From positions 434,518 to 498,517 of the forward strand of contig NZ_QVQV01000004.1 in assembly GCF_003429005.1 (NCBI RefSeq): a stretch of DNA of 64,000 nucleotides, in the 5' to 3' direction. The position numbers were made by a program, and so were the translations under genes. The notes beneath the pieces were generated by a model. That model had not been told where the DNA came from. It saw nothing but the letters and a program-made list of their open reading frames with translations, and made no database searches. Positions 8,598-17,533 of the stretch are shown in pieces. Within the stretch, counting starts at the first letter, position 1, and every line of letters starts with the position of its first letter. Origin of the DNA: Paraburkholderia sp. DHOC27. Lineage in GTDB: Bacteria > Pseudomonadota > Gammaproteobacteria > Burkholderiales > Burkholderiaceae.

Positions 8598-9338
8598 CTA
8601 TCTCGATCCAGGCAAACCGGATTCGGTCTGCCGCTGCAATTGCTGCACTTCGTTTTGCACCTGGCGCAATTGCGCCTGCGCCTGCTCTTTTTCCGCGCGC
8701 AAGGCAACCGCCTCGCTTTGGGTTTGACGCTGGTAGTCGTTGACCTTGGCTTGCTGCGTACGCGCCACGTCGAGGTCGGCCTGCAAGCGTCGCGCGCGAT
8801 CTTCCGAGACCGCAATCACGTTCTCGATAAAAGCCTTTTGCGCCTGCAACTGCGCGCGGCGAATTTCCACCTCGGCCAATTGCCCCGTTTGCTGCACGAA
8901 GTCGGTGTAAATGGCTTCCGCGCGGGTGTCGTCCTGAGATTTGATCACGCGCCAGAAGTGCTTGTCCTGAAACAACGCTACGTAGTACGTCATTTCTTGC
9001 GGATAGAAAAACAGACTCGCGCCATAGCTGCCGTTATACGTGGTGCGTAGCTCCGTGAGTTGCTTGTCGTGGATCATCTGCATCAGTTCGGCGACGGTAC
9101 CTTGCGCATCGCCGCCATCTGCTACACCTGGCGCCGACGCCGCGCCACCTGAGGCCGCCCGCAACGCTGCGACGACCGGCTGGGGCGTCAACGCGCTCAT
9201 GGCCGGACGCGTGCCGACGACGGGCACTGAATCCGTTGAACCGGCGCTCTCTCCTGCCAGCACGAGACCACCATGCTGCAGCAGCGCACCCGTGGTCGCG
9301 AGCAGCAATGCGCGCCGTACAGTTAAGAGAGACTTCAT
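8598..9338 (-). CDS. DUF2968-type secreted coiled-coil protein
   Basis: 246 residues. A signal-peptide-like N-terminus (MKSLLTVRRALLLATTGALL) precedes an Ala-rich linker. A conserved globular block follows (QLTELRTTYNGSYGASLFFY, then YYVALFQDKHFWRVIK), and a long C-terminal coiled coil occupies about residues 150-240 (heptads rich in Gln, Ala, Glu, Arg). The block is the one I associate with Burkholderiaceae DUF2968 proteins, whose function is unknown. The start at 9338 has GGAG nine bases upstream. It is probably periplasmic or surface-associated. Confidence 0.8.
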   Translation of the reverse strand: MKSLLTVRRALLLATTGALLQHGGLVLAGESAGSTDSVPVVGTRPAMSALTPQPVVAALRAASGGAASAPGVADGGDAQGTVAELMQMIHDKQLTELRTTYNGSYGASLFFYPQEMTYYVALFQDKHFWRVIKSQDDTRAEAIYTDFVQQTGQLAEVEIRRAQLQAQKAFIENVIAVSEDRARRLQADLDVARTQQAKVNDYQRQTQSEAVALRAEKEQAQAQLRQVQNEVQQLQRQTESGLPGSR

Positions 9339-9586
9339 ACGTGCATGCTCCATGCGAATTTCAAACAGCCTTGAATTATCGCGCGGATTGCTTGTTAAGC
9401 GAAGGGTTAGTGTGACGCGCCACAACACTTTAAATCGAGATAGATAGCATTCTTAAATTTAGGTCAAGCCAGCAGGCAAATCGCGAAAAAAAGCGCCGAA
9501 CGAAGTGTAAAAAAAGCAAAGATGATCCGCTTGCCAAAGCGGCGAAAAACGCCTCACAATTGTTTGATAAGCCGTCGTTCCAGGCG

Positions 9587-9745
9587 ATGAAAATATCGCG
9601 CTCATTGGTGCACAATTTTAAGATCACACTCGAGGTCCATTCATTTACATGGCAGGACTTACTATCTAAGAAATCAATCGCGCTTTCGAGTTACGCGGGA
9701 CTCAGCGTTCCGTCGAAGATGCGTCAAACAAAATCAGACGCATAA
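9587..9745 (+). CDS. Doubtful small ORF (52 codons)
   Basis: An open frame of 52 codons beginning MKISRSLVHNF and ending immediately before a terminator hairpin. Only a weak AGG precedes the ATG, and codon use is unlike that of its neighbours. It may be spurious, a recent small gene, or part of a non-coding transcript. It is listed because its stop codon and the terminator are adjacent in the way expected of a short transcript. Confidence 0.2.
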   Translation: MKISRSLVHNFKITLEVHSFTWQDLLSKKSIALSSYAGLSVPSKMRQTKSDA

Positions 9746-9749
9746 AAAA

Positions 9750-9780
9750 AACGGCTTCGAATGGAAACGAAGCCGTTTTT
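9750..9780. terminator. Bidirectional intrinsic terminator
   Basis: A ten-pair stem (AACGGCTTCG with CGAAGCCGTT) and eight-base loop, with A-runs before and T-runs after. It lies 40 bases beyond the stop of the minus-strand amidotransferase gene, which it most likely terminates; it would also stop plus-strand transcripts. Confidence 0.88.
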
Positions 9781-9819
9781 TGATTGCTGCGCGCAGAACG
9801 CGCTGTGTCGAACTAGACG

Positions 9820-11367
9820 CTAGAAGCGGGTTTCGCGTGCCACTCTCAGGAAGGTATCGAGTAGCGGCGTGCAGTCGAGCAGTTCAGGCCCACCCGCGCG
9901 GTGAAACTCCGGGTGCCATTGCACGCCCATCACGAACGGGGCGCGCCGGTAGCGCACCGCTTCGATGATGCCGTCCGCCGCCGAGACCGCCTCGATATTC
10001 AGGTCACGGCCAAGCGTTTTGACCGCCTGGTGGTGAATCGAATTGACGATCGCATCACGCCGCCCCGGGAACATGTTGGCGAGCGTCGAGCCATCCGGGA
10101 AATGAATCCCGTGACGGTGCTGATCGTAGTTTTCGTTGACGTGGGCACCGGCCGTCGGCACGTCCGTGGCGATGTCCTGATAGAGCGTGCCGCCAAACGC
10201 CACGTTGATCAGTTGGCAGCCACGGCACACGCCTAGCACCGGTTTGCCCGATTCGATGAACTCGTGCAGCAGTTCCAGTTCGTACATATCGCGTACGCGG
10301 TCGCCGGGCCATTCGGGGCTCGTGGCCTGCTCGGCGTACGACTGCGGCGAGACGTCGGCACCGCCCTGCAACAACAGTCCATCGAGATGCTTGGCGTAAT
10401 CGCGCAGACGGATGTTGCTCGGGTGCAGCATGCCTTGATGGCCGACGGTCGGAATCATGAACACCAGCACATCGCGCGACATCACCCAATGCGCGATGGA
10501 CTCCTCCAGATATTGCAGCGTCTTGCCACGCAGTCCCTTGGCACCCGGTTCAGGATGGAAGATGCGCGCCGACACGCCAATGCGCAACGTACGCTGCGTG
10601 ATGCGTTGACCGGCACGATCGAAGATTTGCCGGGCGCGCGCCGCGATGATGCGGCCGAATACCGACCACGCCGAGTCCGTCTGCTTCAGATAGCGTGGCG
10701 GCGCAGGCGGAAGCGCATTGGGCGGCGGTGGATTCGAAGCGGTGAAGTCAGGCGCTGCGCCAAATCCAGGCGGCGGTGAACCCGCCGGGCGATTCGCCGC
10801 GCCACGCGCCGCAGCGGACGGATCCTCCGCGTCGCTCGCCGCAGTCGCGCCGGCAGCAGGGTTCGGCTGCGTGGCGGGTTGGGAACCAGGCGATGAGACG
10901 GATGCTGAAGCAGCAGGCGCACCGGGTCGAGCCGCCGGTTGCGCCGGAGGCTTCGTCGAAGAAGCCGGCGCACCGCGTCTCGCATCGCGCTGATGGACCG
11001 CGGCTTCCTGCTTCGCCGTCGACGCCGCTGCGGACGCACGTGCCTCGGCCGCATCGCGCTGCTGCGCCTTCGCGGGATCTTCAGGCGTGACGGCAGACGC
11101 ACTGGCCGGGTCGTCCGTCGACGAGCGCTGCGCTGCTTCCTCGGCGGCGGCCGTGACGTCCGGCGTCTGAGCCGGCAGATTCGTGAGCGGAGGTGACTGG
11201 AGCGTTTCCCTCTGGGCGGTCGGCAACGCAATATCCGGGGACGCCGCGGGCGTCTCGGGAGTCAATCCATTGGACTTCGACGCATCGGGATTTGCACCCT
11301 CTGCTGGCTGCCCCGACGGGGATGGAGTGCCGGGCGTGCCGGCATTTTCTGGTTTGTTTTCGCTCAT
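9820..11367 (-). CDS. Class I glutamine amidotransferase (peptidase C26, PuuD-like) with long disordered N-terminal extension
   Basis: 515 residues. Residues about 1-255 are Ala/Pro/Ser/Thr-rich and look disordered. The catalytic domain starts near residue 260 (LRIGVSARIF). The nucleophilic Cys lies in GVCRGCQLINVAFGGTLYQD, and the His-Glu pair in GVQWHPEF close to the C-terminus. This layout matches gamma-glutamyl-GABA hydrolase and related C26 enzymes that cut gamma-glutamyl amides. A usual PuuD is about 250 residues, so the extension doubles the protein. No other putrescine genes are nearby. The ATG at 11367 is used; GGAAGG lies rather far upstream (about 17 bases), so the start is not certain. 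Confidence 0.85.
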   Translation of the reverse strand: MSENKPENAGTPGTPSPSGQPAEGANPDASKSNGLTPETPAASPDIALPTAQRETLQSPPLTNLPAQTPDVTAAAEEAAQRSSTDDPASASAVTPEDPAKAQQRDAAEARASAAASTAKQEAAVHQRDARRGAPASSTKPPAQPAARPGAPAASASVSSPGSQPATQPNPAAGATAASDAEDPSAAARGAANRPAGSPPPGFGAAPDFTASNPPPPNALPPAPPRYLKQTDSAWSVFGRIIAARARQIFDRAGQRITQRTLRIGVSARIFHPEPGAKGLRGKTLQYLEESIAHWVMSRDVLVFMIPTVGHQGMLHPSNIRLRDYAKHLDGLLLQGGADVSPQSYAEQATSPEWPGDRVRDMYELELLHEFIESGKPVLGVCRGCQLINVAFGGTLYQDIATDVPTAGAHVNENYDQHRHGIHFPDGSTLANMFPGRRDAIVNSIHHQAVKTLGRDLNIEAVSAADGIIEAVRYRRAPFVMGVQWHPEFHRAGGPELLDCTPLLDTFLRVARETRF

Positions 11368-11508
11368 GACTGTCGGACGGGCGCCTTCCACGCGAACGAA
11401 TGGACATGGATTGATTATCCGCCACCGCGCCATATGCAGCAAACGTGCACACAATTGGTCACATTGTTACGCGCTCGCCCCGGCACATGGAGCGAACCTT
11501 GCGCGACC

Positions 11509-13266
11509 TTATGGATCGGGCTGCTCGTTGAAGGTTTCGCGCAGTGCGATCTGCAGCGATGCATGGATCTTGACGCACCAGCGCCACAACAGCGCAACGA
11601 GGATCGCTGCGCACACGAGTACCGCCGACAGCAATCCGGTAGGCGGCAGAATCCCGCCGGACAGCGCCGCCACCAGCAGAAAAACGCCCACCATCGAGAC
11701 GACTGGCACGAGATCCGCGATCGCATAACGGATCGCCCGCGTGAAGCGGCTCGCGTTCACCGGCTGCACGCTGACTTCGGCGAGCAGCAGAGCGAGCGAT
11801 TTTGTCTTGCGGTAGACCGCCACGAGAAACGGCATGGACACCAGCAGCGCCCCACCCCACAACAGGACCCGCTGCATGGCTTCGTCGGGTAGCCAGCGGT
11901 CGAGCCACGCATTCGCGTACGCGGCGCCGTAGCTCGTCGCGAGGAAAATTGCCACGACCAGCGCGAGGTTGACCGCAATCTGCAGCACGATGCGCCGCGT
12001 GATGCTAAAGAGCGTGGGCTCGCCACTCGCCGGCCGCAGACTCGCCAGCCACTGCGCGTACATGCCAAACACGCTCGCGACCTGCCGTGGCATGGCCCTC
12101 CCGAGACGCTGCGTCAGCGGATCGGCCGCGCGGATCAGATACGGCGTGAACAGCGTGGTCAACGCGGAGACCGCCACCGCAATCGGATAGAGGAACGCGC
12201 TCGTCACCTTCAGGGTCAGCCCAAGCGAGGCGATGATGAACGAGAACTCGCCGATCTGCGATACGGTCATGCCGACACGCATCGCGGTGCGCCCGTCCTT
12301 GCCCGAGAGGAACGTGCCGAGGCCGCACGAAACGATCTTGCCAACGATCACCGCCACCGTGATGACCGCGATCGGCCACGCGTAATCGACCAGCACGTGC
12401 GGATTGAGCATCAAGCCGATCGTCACGAAGAAGATCGCGGAGAACGCATCACGCAACGGCGCAATCAGATGCTCGATGCGATGCAGATGGCGCGACTCGG
12501 CCATGATGGCGCCGATCAGGAACGCGCCCAGGGCAATGCTGTAGTCGAGCTTCACCACCAGCAAACAGAAGCCAAAACAGAAACCCAGCACCGCCACCAG
12601 CAGCATCTCGTCGCTGTTCGAACGTGCCACGTAATTGAGCGCACGCGGCACGACGAGAATGCCGACCACCAGCGACACGGTCATGAAAAGCAGCAGCTTG
12701 CCAAGCGTGATCAAAGCGATGCCCGCACTCAACTGACCGGTCTGCGCAATACTGGATAACAACACCAGCATCGCGATGGCGAGAATGTCCTCGACGATCA
12801 GTATCCCGAACACGAGTTGGGCAAAGCGCTCGCGCTTGAGGCCGAGTTCAGAGAGCGCCTTCACGATGATGGTGGTCGATGAGATGGCGAGAATGGCGCC
12901 GAGGAACAGCGAATCCATCGAACTCCAGCCGAACGCACGGCCAATCTCGAAGCCGAGCCACAGCATCAGCACGATCTCGGAAAGCGCCGCGACGATGGCC
13001 GTCGCCCCGACCTGAAACAGCTTGCGCAGACTGAATTCGAGCCCAAGCGAAAACATCAGGAAGACCACGCCGAGTTCGCCCAGCGTCTGGATGGTCTGTT
13101 CGTCGTGAATCAACTGGAACGGCGGCGTGTACGGCCCGATGATCACGCCCGCTGCGATATAGCCCAGCACGACCGGCTGTTTCAGGCGATGGAACAGCAC
13201 GGTAACGACGCCGGCCAGCGCCATCACCACCGCCAAATCCTGAATAAAGCCGATGCCGTGGTGCAT
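11509..13266 (-). CDS. CPA2-family cation:proton antiporter, no RCK domain
   Basis: 585 residues. Residues about 1-390 form the 12-13 helix sodium/hydrogen exchanger fold: LKQPVVLGYIAAGVIIGP, LGVVFLMFSLGLEFSLRK and VFGILIVEDILAIAML (the paired acidic residues of the ion site) are all present. Residues about 400-585 contain further membrane segments instead of the cytosolic TrkA-N/RCK domain seen in KefB/KefC/YbaL. It should exchange K+ or Na+ for H+ across the inner membrane. AAGGAAG lies eight bases before the ATG. It is monocistronic. Confidence 0.9.
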   Translation of the reverse strand: MHHGIGFIQDLAVVMALAGVVTVLFHRLKQPVVLGYIAAGVIIGPYTPPFQLIHDEQTIQTLGELGVVFLMFSLGLEFSLRKLFQVGATAIVAALSEIVLMLWLGFEIGRAFGWSSMDSLFLGAILAISSTTIIVKALSELGLKRERFAQLVFGILIVEDILAIAMLVLLSSIAQTGQLSAGIALITLGKLLLFMTVSLVVGILVVPRALNYVARSNSDEMLLVAVLGFCFGFCLLVVKLDYSIALGAFLIGAIMAESRHLHRIEHLIAPLRDAFSAIFFVTIGLMLNPHVLVDYAWPIAVITVAVIVGKIVSCGLGTFLSGKDGRTAMRVGMTVSQIGEFSFIIASLGLTLKVTSAFLYPIAVAVSALTTLFTPYLIRAADPLTQRLGRAMPRQVASVFGMYAQWLASLRPASGEPTLFSITRRIVLQIAVNLALVVAIFLATSYGAAYANAWLDRWLPDEAMQRVLLWGGALLVSMPFLVAVYRKTKSLALLLAEVSVQPVNASRFTRAIRYAIADLVPVVSMVGVFLLVAALSGGILPPTGLLSAVLVCAAILVALLWRWCVKIHASLQIALRETFNEQPDP

Positions 13267-13633
13267 GGGACACGCTTCCTTACAAAAAGTAATGTAAGAA
13301 GCATATTAACGCACGCGCGCATTTGTCCGACGCGCCGGCTCTATTTTTCCTTATGACGCGGCGTGTCACCGACCCACGCCGGATGCCGAACGCGAGGCGA
13401 GCCCTCGTCGTAAAACCTTGTTCTACAATTCCCGCGGGACACTGCGTTGCAGTCGCGAATAACAGCGGCGCCAGCTCTGCCGCGGCTGTTGCAGTTGTTG
13501 CGATGCTGCGCGCCATTCGCACCGGCGGCGTGAATAAAGCGCGGGCCAAGCCGGCGCGACAACGCCGCGAAGCCGCCAGCCATTAACTTTCCGACTCTAC
13601 TGTTCGAGCGGGTCTAACCGGATGTGAACGATC
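13267..13633. other. Divergent intergenic region
   Basis: 367 bases between the CPA2 antiporter and the amidase. Short open frames on both strands lack ribosome binding sites. I see no clear regulatory site; it should carry both promoters. Confidence 0.5.
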
Positions 13634-15010
13634 ATGGCCACTGAGTTCAAGCCCTTCCCGCCGCTCGCCCAACTCGCGGCCGATCTGGCCGCCGGTCGCA
13701 CCACGAGCCGCGCGCTCGTCGAAGCCGCGCTGGAACGCATCGCCGATCCCGCCGGCCAGGGCTCGACGGTCTTCATGCACGTCGACGCCGAGAACGCCCG
13801 CGCCGCTGCGGACGGCCACGACCGCCTGCGCGCGGCCGGCACCGTGCTGTCGCCGCTCGCGGGCATTCCCGTGTCGGTGAAAGACCTGTTCGACATAGAA
13901 GGCCAGGTGACGCGCGCCGGTTCGCGCGCTCTCGCCGACGCGCCGCCCGCCACCGCCGACGCGGTCACCGTAGCCCGCCTGAAGCGGGCCGGCGCGGTCA
14001 TCGTCGGGCGCACCAACATGAGCGAGTTCGCGTTTTCCGGGCTCGGTCTGAATCCGCACTATGGCCATCCACTGTCGCCATACCGGCGCGGCGTGCGCGG
14101 CGACGAGCGGATTTCGGGCGGCTCGTCGTCAGGGGCAGCGGCTTCCGTCGCCGACGGCATGGCCGCGATTGCACTCGGCACGGATACGGGCGGTTCGATC
14201 CGGATTCCGGCGGCGCTGTGCGGCCTGACGGGCTTCAAACCGACCGCCGAGCGCATTCCCAAACAGGGCGCCGTACCACTCTCGCAGACGCTCGATTCGT
14301 TTGGTCCGATTGGCGTGTCGGTGGCCTGCTGTGCACTGTTCGACCGCATGCTGGCCGGACTCGAGCCGCGTCTGCCGGCGCTGCGGCCGCTCGAAGGCGT
14401 GCGCCTCGGCGTCCTGACGCACTACGTCACGGACGACGTCGAGCCTGCGGTGGCCAACGCCATCGACGCCGCGCTCAAGCATCTGGAGGCGGCTGGCGCG
14501 ATTGTCAGCGAGGTGCGCTTCGCGCCGCTCGACCGTTTGCCGGCCATCAATCGCTTCGGCTTCTCGCCGATCGAGGCGTACGCCTGGCATCGCACGCTGC
14601 TGGAGAAGCATCGCGACGCGTACGATCCGCGCGTGCTGGTGCGTATCCTGAAGGGTCAGCCGGCGAGCGGCGCGGACTATCTGGATCTGGTGGCCGAGCG
14701 CACGGCAATGCTGGAAGCCGCGCGCACGCTCTGGCAGCGCTTCGACGCAATCGTCGCGCCGACCGTGCCCGTCGTGCCGCCCCGGCTCGCGGACCTCGAA
14801 CACGACGACGATGCCTTTGGCCGCACCAACGCGTTGATCCTGCGCAATCCGAGCGCCTTTAATTTCCTCGACGCCTGCGCCCTGTCGCTGCCTTGCCATG
14901 TGCGCGGCGACGCACCCGTGGGCCTGATGCTGGCGGGCGCACCCCACGGCGACGAGGCGCTGCTCGGCGTCGGCCGCGCGGTCGAGGCCGTACTCAACAC
15001 GATCCGTTGA
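13634..15010 (+). CDS. Amidase-signature family hydrolase
   Basis: 458 residues. The Ser-cisSer-Lys catalytic triad is intact: Lys83 in GIPVSVKDLFDI, the cis-Ser within GGSSSG (residues 162-167) and the nucleophile Ser188 in GTDTGGSIRIPA. Amidase-signature enzymes hydrolyse carboxamides; GatA, allophanate hydrolase and aryl-amidases belong here. It is not a GatA candidate by context, as no gatB or gatC is adjacent. It sits upstream of dsbB and the purine genes, but there is no evidence of co-transcription and the substrate is unknown. Confidence 0.9.
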   Translation: MATEFKPFPPLAQLAADLAAGRTTSRALVEAALERIADPAGQGSTVFMHVDAENARAAADGHDRLRAAGTVLSPLAGIPVSVKDLFDIEGQVTRAGSRALADAPPATADAVTVARLKRAGAVIVGRTNMSEFAFSGLGLNPHYGHPLSPYRRGVRGDERISGGSSSGAAASVADGMAAIALGTDTGGSIRIPAALCGLTGFKPTAERIPKQGAVPLSQTLDSFGPIGVSVACCALFDRMLAGLEPRLPALRPLEGVRLGVLTHYVTDDVEPAVANAIDAALKHLEAAGAIVSEVRFAPLDRLPAINRFGFSPIEAYAWHRTLLEKHRDAYDPRVLVRILKGQPASGADYLDLVAERTAMLEAARTLWQRFDAIVAPTVPVVPPRLADLEHDDDAFGRTNALILRNPSAFNFLDACALSLPCHVRGDAPVGLMLAGAPHGDEALLGVGRAVEAVLNTIR

Positions 15011-15100
15011 GCGCGCCACCCTGAGGCACGGTCAGGCAGCGTTCGCGCTAGAATCGCGGGCACCTGCCCCCTTTTTGGATGTTCGACAGTTCAACGATCC

Positions 15101-15610
15101 ATGAATAACGACAATGCCATGCTGCGCCGCGAGCGCTCCCTGCTGGTCCTGCTAGCTCTCGTCTGCGTTGCGCTGGTCGGCGGCGCGCTCTACATGCAGT
15201 ACGGCCTGCACGAAGACCCCTGCCCGCTGTGCATTCTGCAGCGCTACTTCTTTCTGTTGATTGCGATTTTCGCCTTTCTCGGCGCGCGCCTCGGCAGTTG
15301 GCGCGGCGTTCGCCTGCTGGAGACGCTGGCGGCGCTCTCGGCGCTGGCCGGCATCGTCACCGCCGCGCGGCACGTCTATGTGCAGGCCAATCCGGGCTTT
15401 AGCTGCGGGTTCGACGCGCTGCAACCGGTGGTGGACAGCCTGCCGCCGGCGCACTGGCTGCCGGGCGTGTTCAAGGTTGCCGGACTGTGTGAAACGGCGT
15501 ATCCGCCTATTCTCGGGCTCTCCTTGCCGATGTGGTCGCTCGTTGCGTTTGTCGTGATGTTCGTGCCGCTCGCGCTGAGTCTCGTCAAGAATCGCCGCCG
15601 GATTGCCTGA
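15101..15610 (+). CDS. dsbB: Disulfide bond formation protein B
   Basis: 169 residues with four membrane helices. The two periplasmic cysteine pairs are present: C41-x-x-C44 (CPLC) after helix 1, and C102 with C130 in the second periplasmic loop. DsbB reoxidises DsbA and passes electrons to ubiquinone, so it acts in the inner membrane for periplasmic protein folding. A TAGAAT hexamer at 15049-15054 is a possible -10 box. It appears monocistronic. Confidence 0.95.
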   Translation: MNNDNAMLRRERSLLVLLALVCVALVGGALYMQYGLHEDPCPLCILQRYFFLLIAIFAFLGARLGSWRGVRLLETLAALSALAGIVTAARHVYVQANPGFSCGFDALQPVVDSLPPAHWLPGVFKVAGLCETAYPPILGLSLPMWSLVAFVVMFVPLALSLVKNRRRIA

Positions 15611-15970
15611 AGACTGCGCGGTTTGGGTCTTGTCGCAGTATCCGAACCGCCTTTTACCAACTTCGAAGTCACGCTCGAAACGCCGTCCAAACCGGCTTCG
15701 AGAGCTTCATCGCAAGGCTTAAAGGCCACCTCAACCGTCCGCCGCGCCCCAGCCGGCGTGGCTTTGCGCGCGTCTGACCGCCCCACACCGCCTATCCCGC
15801 ATGCGTTTCACATGACCTGCCGCTGATAACCCCCATCAGCACAGGGAAATCTTTTCGAGACGCGAGAGTGCTATCTTCAAATATGGATGGCGATCTACGT
15901 GCGCGAGGCCGGCTATGGTGCGACCCCCTGCGTAACGCGCGCCCGGTCCGCAATGTCTTCTGGATTCGCC
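15611..15970. other. Intergenic region before xdhA
   Basis: 360 bases. The frames that cross it have no ribosome binding site or recognisable protein. The promoter of the xanthine dehydrogenase operon must lie here; I could not identify boxes or an operator with confidence. Confidence 0.5.
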
Positions 15971-17533
15971 ATGACAACGCAAACCATCCGTTTTTATCAC
16001 CGTGGCGCCGTCCGGGAAGTCCGGGGCGTACCGGTTACGCGCACCGTGCTGCAGCACCTGCGCGAGGATCTGCATTGCACCGGCACCAAGGAAGGTTGCG
16101 CCGAAGGTGATTGCGGCGCCTGCACGGTGGTGCTCGGCGACCTCGACGGGCATGGCGGTCTGCAACTCAAGGCGGTCAACGCCTGCATCCAGTTTCTTCC
16201 TACCCTCGACGGGCGCGCGCTTTTCACCGTCGAAGACCTGCGCGCCGCCGACAGCACGCTGCATCCTGTCCAGCAGGCGATGGTCGACTGTCATGGATCC
16301 CAGTGCGGCTTCTGCACGCCGGGTTTCGTGATGTCGATGTGGGCGCTCTACGAGAACCAGCCCGCCGCGGCCGGCCTGCCCACTCGCGACGAAATCAATG
16401 CCGCCCTGTCCGGCAATCTGTGCCGCTGCACGGGCTACCGGCCCATCGTCGAGGCGGCGCAAAAGATGTTCGACTACGCGCAATACGAACGCGTGCCGTT
16501 CGATCGGGCCGCCATCGCCGAAGCTTTGCAGGCGCTGCGCCGCCGCGAGACGTTCGAATACACCGCGCCCGATGTACGTGGCGAGGCCTTCGGCACCCAC
16601 ACTTTCTACGCCCCTGCCACGCTCGACGCCTTTGCGGCGCTGCGCGCCAGCCATCCCGACGCCCGCGTGCTGGCCGGCAGCACGGATGTCGGCCTGTGGG
16701 TGACCAAGCAGTTCCGCGATCTGGGCGACGTTCTGTACATCGGCAACGTGAGCGAGCTGAAACAGATCGAACGCGATGCCCAGACGCTGACCATCGGCGC
16801 GGCCGTCTCGCTCGAAAGCGCCTACGCGGCCCTCGCCGCGGATTATCCCGAACTGGCCGAACTCTGGACCCGCTTCGCCTCGCTGCCTATCCGTAATGCC
16901 GGCACGCTGGGCGGCAATGTCGCGAACGGTTCGCCCATCGGCGATTCGATGCCCGCGCTGCTCGCGCTGGGTGCGGAAGTCGTACTACGGCACGGCGGCA
17001 AAAGCCGCACGCTGCCGCTCGACGCGTTCTACCTTGGCTATCAAAAGACGGCACTCGCCGCCGGTGAATTCGTCGCGGCCGTGCGGATTCCGCGTCCCGC
17101 ACCCGATCTGCGCTTTCGCACCTACAAGGTGGCGAAGCGCTACGACCAGGACATCTCAGCGGTATGTGCCGCGTTCGCATTGCGCATCACGGATGGCGTG
17201 ATCGCGGGAGCGCGCATCGCGTTCGGTGGCATGGCTGCCACGCCCAAACGCGCCACTCACGCGGAAGTGGCACTGACCGGCGCCGCCTGGGACGACGCCG
17301 CCATGCAGCGCGCCGCGGAGGCGCTCGGCGCCGACTACCAGCCGCTCACGGACATGCGTGCGACAGGCGCCTACCGCATGAAGGTGGCCCGCAATCTGCT
17401 GCAACGCTTCCATCTGGAAACGCGGGACACAGCGCCGCTCTCCCACTTCGACGTCAACGCCTTCGCCTTCGAAACGGGCGTGGCAGGCGGCGAAGCTGGC
17501 GCTGATACGGTCGCCGAGGAGCCGTCGCCATGA
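15971..17533 (+). CDS. xdhA: Xanthine dehydrogenase small subunit (2Fe-2S and FAD domains)
   Basis: 520 residues. The plant-type ferredoxin cluster is bound by C43, C48, C51 and C72, the second 2Fe-2S cluster by C112, C115, C151 and C153 (QCGFCTPG and CRCTGYRPI). From about residue 195 comes the FAD-binding domain of the molybdopterin dehydrogenase family (VLAGSTDVGLW, then RNAGTLGGNVANGSPIGD). Electrons from purine oxidation pass through these clusters to FAD and NAD+. The ATG at 15971 fits homologous N-termini (TQTIRFYHRG); ATG 15953 is an alternative. The last four bases overlap the start of xdhB. Confidence 0.93.
   Translation: MTTQTIRFYHRGAVREVRGVPVTRTVLQHLREDLHCTGTKEGCAEGDCGACTVVLGDLDGHGGLQLKAVNACIQFLPTLDGRALFTVEDLRAADSTLHPVQQAMVDCHGSQCGFCTPGFVMSMWALYENQPAAAGLPTRDEINAALSGNLCRCTGYRPIVEAAQKMFDYAQYERVPFDRAAIAEALQALRRRETFEYTAPDVRGEAFGTHTFYAPATLDAFAALRASHPDARVLAGSTDVGLWVTKQFRDLGDVLYIGNVSELKQIERDAQTLTIGAAVSLESAYAALAADYPELAELWTRFASLPIRNAGTLGGNVANGSPIGDSMPALLALGAEVVLRHGGKSRTLPLDAFYLGYQKTALAAGEFVAAVRIPRPAPDLRFRTYKVAKRYDQDISAVCAAFALRITDGVIAGARIAFGGMAATPKRATHAEVALTGAAWDDAAMQRAAEALGADYQPLTDMRATGAYRMKVARNLLQRFHLETRDTAPLSHFDVNAFAFETGVAGGEAGADTVAEEPSP

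Larger units (their letters stand above)
9339..9819. other. AT-richer intergenic region
   Basis: 480 bases with visibly lower GC than the surroundings, especially 9430-9745, with several A-runs. It contains the promoter of the DUF2968 gene, a possible short open frame (9587-9745) and a terminator at 9750-9777. A weak hairpin (CCGCTT/AAGCGG, 9527-9542) is also present. Nothing else is recognisable. Confidence 0.5.
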
